Source of the DNA: Cerioporus squamosus
Lineage: Eukaryota > Basidiomycota > Agaricomycetes > Polyporales > Polyporaceae
Direction: 5' to 3'
Assembly (NCBI GenBank): GCA_022592435.1
Contig: JABYQS010000287.1
Span: forward strand, 1 to 35,493
DNA: 35,493 nt
A program made the position numbers and the translations under genes. Numbering within the stretch: position 1 is the first letter of the stretch; each line of letters starts with the position of its first letter. The notes under the pieces were generated by a model. That model saw only the letters and a program-made list of their open reading frames with translations, had not been told where the DNA came from and made no database searches. Shown here piece after piece: positions 29,291-35,493 of this stretch.

Positions 29291-30225
29291 TGTGTCCCCG
29301 CAGACTCTCTGTTGTCATGCGAGAGGATCTCAAGTCGGGCGTACCATGAGATGGGTGGCACAGGGTACGCAGCGTTGCGGACCGCCGGGTGCCAGCGACG
29401 CTCGCCGTCGCAAACCCGGGGGCCGCGACACCGCGTAGTTCCGTGGGACAGCCACCTGGGATGCTGGACTTAAGATTAAGATGCAGGACATTGGGGAGGA
29501 GAGGGGGGTGATGGAGCGTTCGTTTGGGTAGCGTTAGAGAGGTCGCTTGGGGGCCGGCGCGCGTGCATGGGACAAGGGATGACGGCACCACGCGAGTGGG
29601 CAGTACAGCGGAAGAGGGGGGGTGGTGACGGGGGGCGGGCGCAGGTCGCGGGTGACTGGGCGTCGGGACGTGCGCAGGGGACGCACACGCAGCAGTTAGG
29701 TGCGGCTGCTCGCAGGGCACGTGATTCAACGGCTCCTCGTTGAGGCGACCGGCGCTCAGAGGCACCGAGCGAGGCCGAGGGACGGGCGTCCCTTGCGCTC
29801 ATCTAGACTCATCAGCAAGAGATATCTCCCGGCTGACCGTTTGACAATTGACATGAAACTTGGAGGAATACATTGTGGAGTGCTATAGAGTGTCTGTGCA
29901 AAATATGAGCAAAATCGGCGGACCGGTTTTGGAGATATGGCCAGTTGGAAGGGGGTATTAGTGGGGGGACTGCGCAGCAGTCCCCATCCCCCCTAAACGG
30001 ACCAATGTGGTTTCATACAATGTGTATAGCATGGTAGAGCTGATGTGTAAAGTTTGGTGGCGATGCGTGCGAAAATGCGTACTGGGCATGCATTTTAGCA
30101 GAATATAGCATGAGGACCACGAGGGTCAACATTTTTTTGAGGGTGAATAGAGAAATTTGTATGCATACATTCTGTGAGGAATAGCGGTATGAGCTTGGGA
30201 CAGTCTTTGGTAGGGGAAACGGACC
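29291..30225. other. Gene-free subtelomeric stretch with hairpin
   Basis: No gene is supported; a minus-strand frame at 29253-29765 is Pro-rich and featureless. A hairpin GGGGACTGC-GCA-GCAGTCCCC lies at 29965-29985, preceded by GGTTTTGGAGATATGGCCAG at about 29925. From about 29800 the composition becomes more AT-rich. Confidence 0.45.
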
Positions 30226-31800
30226 GTTCCTTGAGTAGAAATTGCGGAAATACCAGATAACGCCCTTGGGCAGCGCTGCAACCAGGCTGCAATGGGCAAA
30301 TCGAGTATATACGTTCTGCTTCAATTACCCAGAGAAAGGACTGTAGAAAGTTTGAAGGGATACCAAGCAGCGGGGGCCAAGATATGGGCGATACAATTGC
30401 CCCAGTCGGCAAAAATGCCCTTGGGCAGCGCCGGTACCAGGCTGTAAGGGGCAAAACGAGTATATACGTTCTGCTTCAATCACCCCCAGCAAGGGCTGTA
30501 GAAAGTTTGAAGGGATACCAAGCAGCGGGGGCCAAGATATGGGCGATACAATTGCCCCAGTCGGCAAAAATGCCCTTGGGCAGCGCCAGTACCAGGCTGC
30601 AAGGGGCAAATCGAGTATATACGTTCTGCTTCAATGACTCACAGCAAGGGCTGTAGAAAGTTTGAAGGGATACCAAGCCGCGGGGGCCAAGATATGGGCA
30701 ACACAAACACCTCAGGTGCTATCGCATACCACTCCGATGTGTTCCACATGCTCGCATGGAGTTCAGTGGTATTCTGACTAATACCAATAGCATTACACTA
30801 TGTACCTACCCTGCAGAGACTCATTGTGTGGCCCAGGGGCCACCATATCACCCATTTACTGCCAGGGACAAGAAGCCCATGGGCACCGGAAGCGCCACAA
30901 AGCTTCCAGGGGTGCGCATTGTTGTGTGCTACGTGACTACATGGTAACACAGAGTACTTGCGAGGTTGCAGTGCCCTGCGAGATCTGGTGCAAGTGATAT
31001 GGCAATATCAGTGTCGGGGTCGAAGAGGCCATGAGCGCCAGGTGCGATACACAGCTTCCTTGGGCATGTACGCCCTTGCGCCCAATGCCTACACGTTGGA
31101 GTAGACTACCTCCAAGACAGGAGAGTTTTGCGAGGTCGTCCTGGCATGATATCGCAAAATGGGTCCCTGGGATGAGGAGCCTATGGGCACCGGGAGTGCT
31201 ACAAAGCTTCCAAAGGCACGCAATGTTGTGCGCCACGTAGGTAAATGGTAATGCAAAGTATAAACCAAGTTGAGCGGCTTTGTGAGATCTGGCGCGTTTG
31301 ATAGGGCAACATTAGTGTCGGGGACAATGAGGCCATGAACACTGTGAGCGTCCCAGAGCTCTTACGGGCGCACGTTTATCTGCAATAGGTCAATACACAC
31401 TGGCACAGAGTATGTGCCAAGCGGAAGGGTTCTGCGAGGTCTGACAGGTATGATATTGCAGCATTGGTGCCGGGGATGAGGACCCTTTGGACACTGGGGC
31501 AGCTACAGAGCTAGTATCAGCACATAATTTTTGGCACTTAATCCGCATACATAGCACAACGGTATGTACAGAACTCGAGGTTGCCGCGAACACTGGCTGT
31601 TCAGATATTGCAAAACAGGTGGTGGGAACGAGGACACAATGATTGTGGAGAGCGCTGCAGATCTGTAATTGACAACATGTCCAGCAGCAACATTACACAG
31701 TAACATCAGTACCCAACCGACAGTACAGGCGAGTTTCGGCAGTCACGATATGGCACAATGTGGACTGTGGAGGAGGAGGTCATGCTGTTTCCTGGGCATC
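30226..31800. repeat. Subtelomeric tandem array, period 152-155 bp, strongly diverged distally
   Basis: The motif GATAT(G/C/T)G(C/G) recurs at 30381, 30536, 30691, 30844 (imperfect), 30996, 31148, 31300, 31452, 31604 and 31747, so spacings are 155, 155, 153, 152, 152, 152, 152, 152 and 143. The first three units (from 30263, each starting CCCTTGGGCAGCG) are nearly identical. Distal units are diverged but keep blocks such as TGCGAGATCTGG, GTGTCGGGG and CTACAAAGCTTCC. No long frame runs through the array. Confidence 0.8.
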
Positions 31801-32052
31801 TGTTTATATCACTTGCAGGTAGCTCACTCTAGTCTTGCCTGAATGGAACCATAATCCTAGGGTGATATAAGGCACCGTGGGAACCCTTTGAACCAATATG
31901 GCAATGGGTTTAGGGCAGGCCATCAGTAAAGTTATCACCTTTAGGAGTCCTCACTTCTTACCACCCACCATCCTGATCAGATTGTGCAGGTCAGCCAACT
32001 GCACTTTATGCTGGCTCACACTGATGGGGCCTATATAATAGATATTACCTCA

Positions 32053-33866
32053 ATGTCTCAAGCTCAATCCAGTGCCATGCAACATGATGTCGAGGAGGTG
32101 TTTCCCCCTGAGACTTGGGGGTTAATCCTCGGCCACCTTCCCCAGGATGTGAAGAGACGGTTGCTGCTGACCTCTCCATCATTCCATGTGCTGGTCCTCC
32201 CGCTTGTCTTCTCTCACATCACTGTGAGCTTTGGGCTGTGGCAGCTCGGAGCTATGGGGTGGGATGTTGAGGAGCATGAAGAAGTCCCCGACACCTTCCC
32301 TACATCACCTCAGTATCACGCATACATGGCAACAGTAGAGAAGACAGAGCTCCGCACCTGTGAGCTTCTAGCCCATATTGCCTGTACGCCGGACTTTGCC
32401 AGGGTGATTCGCAAGATCACTGTCCGTGCCTATGGTCCCCATCGCCACATGGGCAACTATGAGCTTTGTAAGTAAGCACAATCTCTATGCGACGACCTTG
32501 CCTCAGTGATCACCACTTCAGTTGCGTTGAACAGGGCTCTGCTTGCTACCACCAACCTGAACACATTCCGCTGGGAAGGCCGTCGACCTCTTCCCAAGCC
32601 CTTTGTCCTGGCCACCCTGGCACAGGTGTCAGCACATAGCCTTCGTGAGGTTACCCTGCCGTGAGTCATTGTGTGGACATCAAGTTGAAAGTAGTTACTC
32701 ACTTGCAACCAGGGACTGTGATGCCGTGCGAATGGCTCTTGGGATGTTCAGGTCCCTACAAACCATTCGGCTGCAGGGGCCAATGGTCAGGCGGCTTGAC
32801 GCAGATGCACCTCCTGAAGACGAGGAGGAGACCGATGAGGTCCATGTTCCCCTCGTTGAGGCCTTACAGGCAAATGAGGCCACACTCATTCGGCTGAGTG
32901 TATGGCGGGACGCTGTGTGGGCATGTCCAGTGCGCTTCTTCACCGAACTCCAGGAGCTTGAGGTCATTGGTTGCACAACACTGGAGGGGTTTGAGCCGAT
33001 TCTTGCACAATGCGCTGAATTGCGCTACCTCACCCTCGATCTCCCCGAGGGCATCACCACCCAGTTCGTGCATGCAGTGCAGTCCTACCCAGCTGCCTTG
33101 CCCCAGCTCATCGCATTCAAATTGCTGTACCCTGGCGACCTGGATGCCGATCAATCAGCACTGCTGGCGCACTTCCTCTCAGGCAAGCGCAGCCTCAGGA
33201 TGCTCGACCTTGGATGTGACCGATTCGAGGAGAATTGCCAGATTGGCTCGTCGTTGTATGGGATTCTGCACCAACTGCCGGCTCTGGAGACACTGGGATT
33301 GACCGTGAAGCGCAGCAACACGCCCTTGTCTGAAATCCCACCACTTGTGCAGTGCATCCCCAGTCGACTCACAGCGCTCATGCTTCGCTGGGATGTGTAC
33401 ACTGTACGCCTGGCGAAGCCGCCTCTCATTGACCTTGTAAGTGACCTCCAGTACGATAGGTAATTTGTTCCAGTGGGCTCTCATGCTAACATTCATCAAC
33501 ACAGCTTGCCAGGCTGTCCAATCTGCAGTATCTCCACATTGTCGACTACCTCCACACAGCCCGTTGGGTGAAAGATCACCTGGCTGACAACTCTCCGCAA
33601 TCCCTACGCCTACTTGGAGATGGACCAGACATGCACTCGGTTGAGCACAGTGCCGCTGGCACGACATTTACATTGTGGCCTGGCCCAAAGCTCAGATTCA
33701 GCACCATGGACGATTTTGACAGGTCCGACTGGGAATGGCTTTTCCGACACCGTACACGTGATGAGGTGGTGAGTTCCAGAAGTGCTGCGTACAGTTGTAA
33801 CGTTACACTGATGCATTTATGCATGGCTGGCTTGCTTAGCCTGCACACCGTTTGGTCTACCCATGA
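32053..33866 (+). CDS. Subtelomeric F-box/leucine-rich protein
   Basis: Five exons give about 522 aa: 32053-32467, 32522-32660, 32713-33436, 33505-33768 and 33840-33866. An N-terminal F-box-like helix set (FPPETWGLILGHLPQDVKRR) precedes a leucine-rich region with repeats such as LTELQELEVIGC-type segments, LRYLTLDLP, LRMLDLGCDRF and LETLGLTV. Such proteins are often expanded in Agaricomycetes and recruit targets to SCF ubiquitin ligases. An acidic loop (EDEEETDEV) sits at the start of the LRR part. The first intron could end at 32506 or 32521, both in frame. If the last intron (33769-33839, donor GTGAGT) is not spliced, the frame runs on to 33963. An upstream in-frame ATG lies at 32008. Confidence 0.6.
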
Positions 33867-34003
33867 TCAGCACATGAGACAAGTCATGGGGGCGATGTCT
33901 TTGAATTATGAGACGAGAAAATTGGTTGACCGGCGAATGAACAGTGCCCTCCCTGCAAATTGAGTCCCATGTTGTACCATAGCATATGATTGAAGCTTTA
34001 CAC

Positions 34004-34690
34004 CTATGAACTGACAGGATCATCCATTGGGACCATGCTTCGAACCCCTGCATATGTTCGCAGAACTCGTGAGCGCTGCGGTGTCGCAGAGGGGTCACTG
34101 TCGGGTGCCTCACACACCGCCCTTGCGCGGGTGCTCCCTTGATGGCTGCCCACCTCTCCCGCTCCCCTCGTGGGCATGGTGAGATTCCGGATGAAGGCAA
34201 CCTGCCTGCGTGGCCCAATGTGTTCCTCATCATCATCCTCGTCGTCTTCTTCATCCTCACCATCATTGTCCAACCGGAGGAACTCGTCAGGATCGGAGTC
34301 CGAGTACTCGCTGCCCAATCCACCCTCGAGAATAGCATCGCGCAGATGATTGAACATCTCTGCCTCTGCTGCAGCGGCATCATTCTGCCCACCTTGCGCC
34401 ATGTTTTCCTCGTCAACTTGCATCATGTCCTCGTCCTCGAAGCGAGCACCAGCTTCCGCCTCCTCCTCCACCTCCTCGCCCGGCCTCCTGCGATCTTCCG
34501 GCTCATCCACGTCCATGGGATCGCCTCCCGCATCGCCTCCAGCATCCTCATCAACCTCTTCATCATCGGACCGGGGTGGGTCTGCCTCATCCTCATCCTG
34601 GTCCACTAGGCGCTGATGCTGCTGATGCACCGCACTTGCTGAGGTCCCAATGCGATTGGTAGTTTTGGGGGGCTTCCGCTTATTCAAGGC
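34004..34690 (-). pseudogene. Acidic protein fragment without a start codon
   Basis: A minus-strand frame of about 227 codons ends at 34004. It is open upstream to about 34735 but has no ATG before residue 58 (ATG at 34516). The composition is extremely acidic (DDEEVDEDAGGD, then DEEDDEDDDEEHIG) with an LRDAILEGG segment. No domain is recognised. Its 5' part runs into the 104-bp repeats at 34705, so the promoter and first exon seem lost. A shorter protein from 34516, or a 5' exon elsewhere, remains possible. Confidence 0.4.
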
Positions 34691-34704
34691 ATTGGTTGAC
34701 CGAG

Positions 34705-34912
34705 ATTGATAGGTATTTCTGTAACCCAGTAAGGGTTAGGCTGAGGTAAGGGTGACCCATATGCGGCTCAATGTACGTTGGGAGCGGTCGGGCTGCTGGA
34801 GAGCATAGATTGATAGGTATTTCTGTAACCCAGTAAGGGTTAGGCTGAGGTAAGGGTGACCCTTATCCGGCTCAATGTACGTTGGGAGCAGTCGGGCTGC
34901 TGGAGAGCATAG
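34705..34912. repeat. 104-bp tandem duplication with telomere-like words
   Basis: Two copies, 34705-34808 and 34809-34912, begin ATTGATAGGTATTTCTG and differ at only a few positions. Each contains AAGGGTTAGG and GTAAGGGTG, resembling degenerate TTAGGG. Confidence 0.85.
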
Positions 34913-34951
34913 ATCGTGGAAGCGGAGGGGATGTAGGCATGAGTAGTGAAC

Positions 34952-35079
34952 GAGTGGACGACCGCTCACAATAGGTATTGAGTGGTCGACCGCTCGCAAC
35001 AGGGAATGAGCAGTCATCCACTCACAATACGTATCGAGCGGTCGACCGCTCGCAACAGGAAATGAGCGGCCATATACTC
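34952..35079. repeat. 28-bp-period palindrome array (GAGCGGTCGACCGCTC)
   Basis: Copies of a 16-bp palindrome start at 34952, 34980, 35008, 35036 and 35064, exactly 28 bases apart. The copy at 35036 is perfect; the others have one to several changes. Spacers alternate between ACAATA..TAT and GCAACAGG.AAT types, giving a 56-bp higher-order repeat. Confidence 0.85.
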
Positions 35080-35129
35080 GCTGTGATCCACCAGCGGTAG
35101 AACCACCGTAGCAGCCCAAGTCGCCTTCT

Positions 35130-35379
35130 GAGCGGTCGACCGCTCAAAACAAGTGTGGGAGAGTGTTCTACACTAATTTGCATGGCCAGAGAGGGTGTTC
35201 AGGCGGTGAACAAGCTCTGGATGTTTGCTGTGAGCGGTCGACCGCTGTGCGGCATTGTTCCAGTGATTATGGGCACTGCAGTGGCCAAAGTACTGTTCCG
35301 AGCGGTCGTCCGCTCAGAACAGGGTTATGGGAGTGTTCTACACTAATTTCTATGGCCATAGGAGGTGCTCAGACAGTGA
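35130..35379. repeat. 170-bp imperfect repeat carrying further palindromes
   Basis: More copies of the palindrome begin at 35130 (perfect), 35232 and 35300. The segment after 35130 (GTGTTCTACACTAATTT, then ATGGCCA) recurs after 35300, giving a period of 170. The second unit is cut short by the telomere. Confidence 0.75.
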
Positions 35380-35381
35380 AC

Positions 35382-35493
35382 TTAGGGTTAGGGTTAGGGT
35401 TAGGGTTAGGGTTAGGGTTAGGGTTAGGGTTAGGGTTAGGGTTAGGGTTAGGGTTAGGGTTAGGGTTAGGGTTAGGGTTAGGGTTAGGTTAGG
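35382..35493 (+). repeat. Telomere, (TTAGGG)n
   Basis: About 18 perfect TTAGGG units run to the end of the window, with one TTAGG variant near the last bases. The G-rich strand runs 5' to 3' outward, so this is a true right-hand chromosome end. Confidence 0.98.

Noticed and set aside
30325..30706. Short frames of 76-94 codons repeated in the satellite
   Set aside because: They recur only because the 155-bp unit is repeated; no start context or domain supports translation.
34139..34609. Hydrophobic plus-strand frame of 156 codons
   Set aside because: Antisense of the acidic frame; hydrophobic residues arise from complementing GAG/GAC codons.
34952..35079. CRISPR-like array (28-bp repeat period)
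   Set aside because: The spacers are only about 12 bases, alternate between two types, and the setting is a eukaryotic chromosome end with no cas genes.
35163..35492. Frame ending in a long Leu-Gly repeat
   Set aside because: It is a translation of TTAGGG telomere repeats.

Overview
The window looks like the right-hand end of a chromosome of a GC-rich basidiomycete, most likely an Agaricomycete and perhaps Polyporales (lineage inferred from gene style and families, not tested). It ends in about 112 bases of (TTAGGG)n with the G-rich strand pointing outward. The genes have many short GT-AG introns (about 50-70 bases). Families include CAP59/CMT1, pRiA4b ORF-3 plus MYND, HET and a divergent F-box/leucine-rich protein.

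Layout. 1-2850 is gene-poor: a likely LTR fragment at the edge, a 729-bp element with a TAA target duplication, two inverted repeats and a 248-bp TIR element. 2853-13677 is dense housekeeping: a CAP59/CMT1-type glycosyltransferase (-), Cbp3 (-), tRNA-Pro with an 11-base intron (-), a small Cys-rich protein with an apparent one-base frame break (+), recyclin-1 (11 exons, +), a small unknown protein (+), an Ecm11-like protein (-) and a hotdog thioesterase (+), the last two divergent. 14404-19139 holds two pRiA4b/MYND genes flanking an unknown coiled-coil gene; the second copy has lost its whole pRiA4b domain. 19526-21445 is a METTL16-type RNA m6A methyltransferase in 11 exons (-), one of only 11 bases. 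21805-25643 has two Ser/Pro-rich single-pass membrane proteins (-). 25905-27405 is PCNA (+), carrying an insertion of about 110 charged residues in one loop.

The last 8 kb is subtelomeric: a HET-domain gene that loses its end at a telomere-like palindrome, a tandem array with 152-155 bp period, an F-box/leucine-rich gene, an acidic reading frame with no start codon, a 104-bp tandem duplication, a 28-bp-period array of the palindrome GAGCGGTCGACCGCTC, and the telomere.

The housekeeping genes do not form one pathway. They touch mitochondrial complex III assembly (Cbp3), endocytic recycling (recyclin), meiotic chromosome structure (Ecm11-like), U6 snRNA methylation (METTL16) and DNA replication (PCNA). 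All exon coordinates were derived by hand from splice signals, frame continuity and remembered family patterns; no alignment was run.
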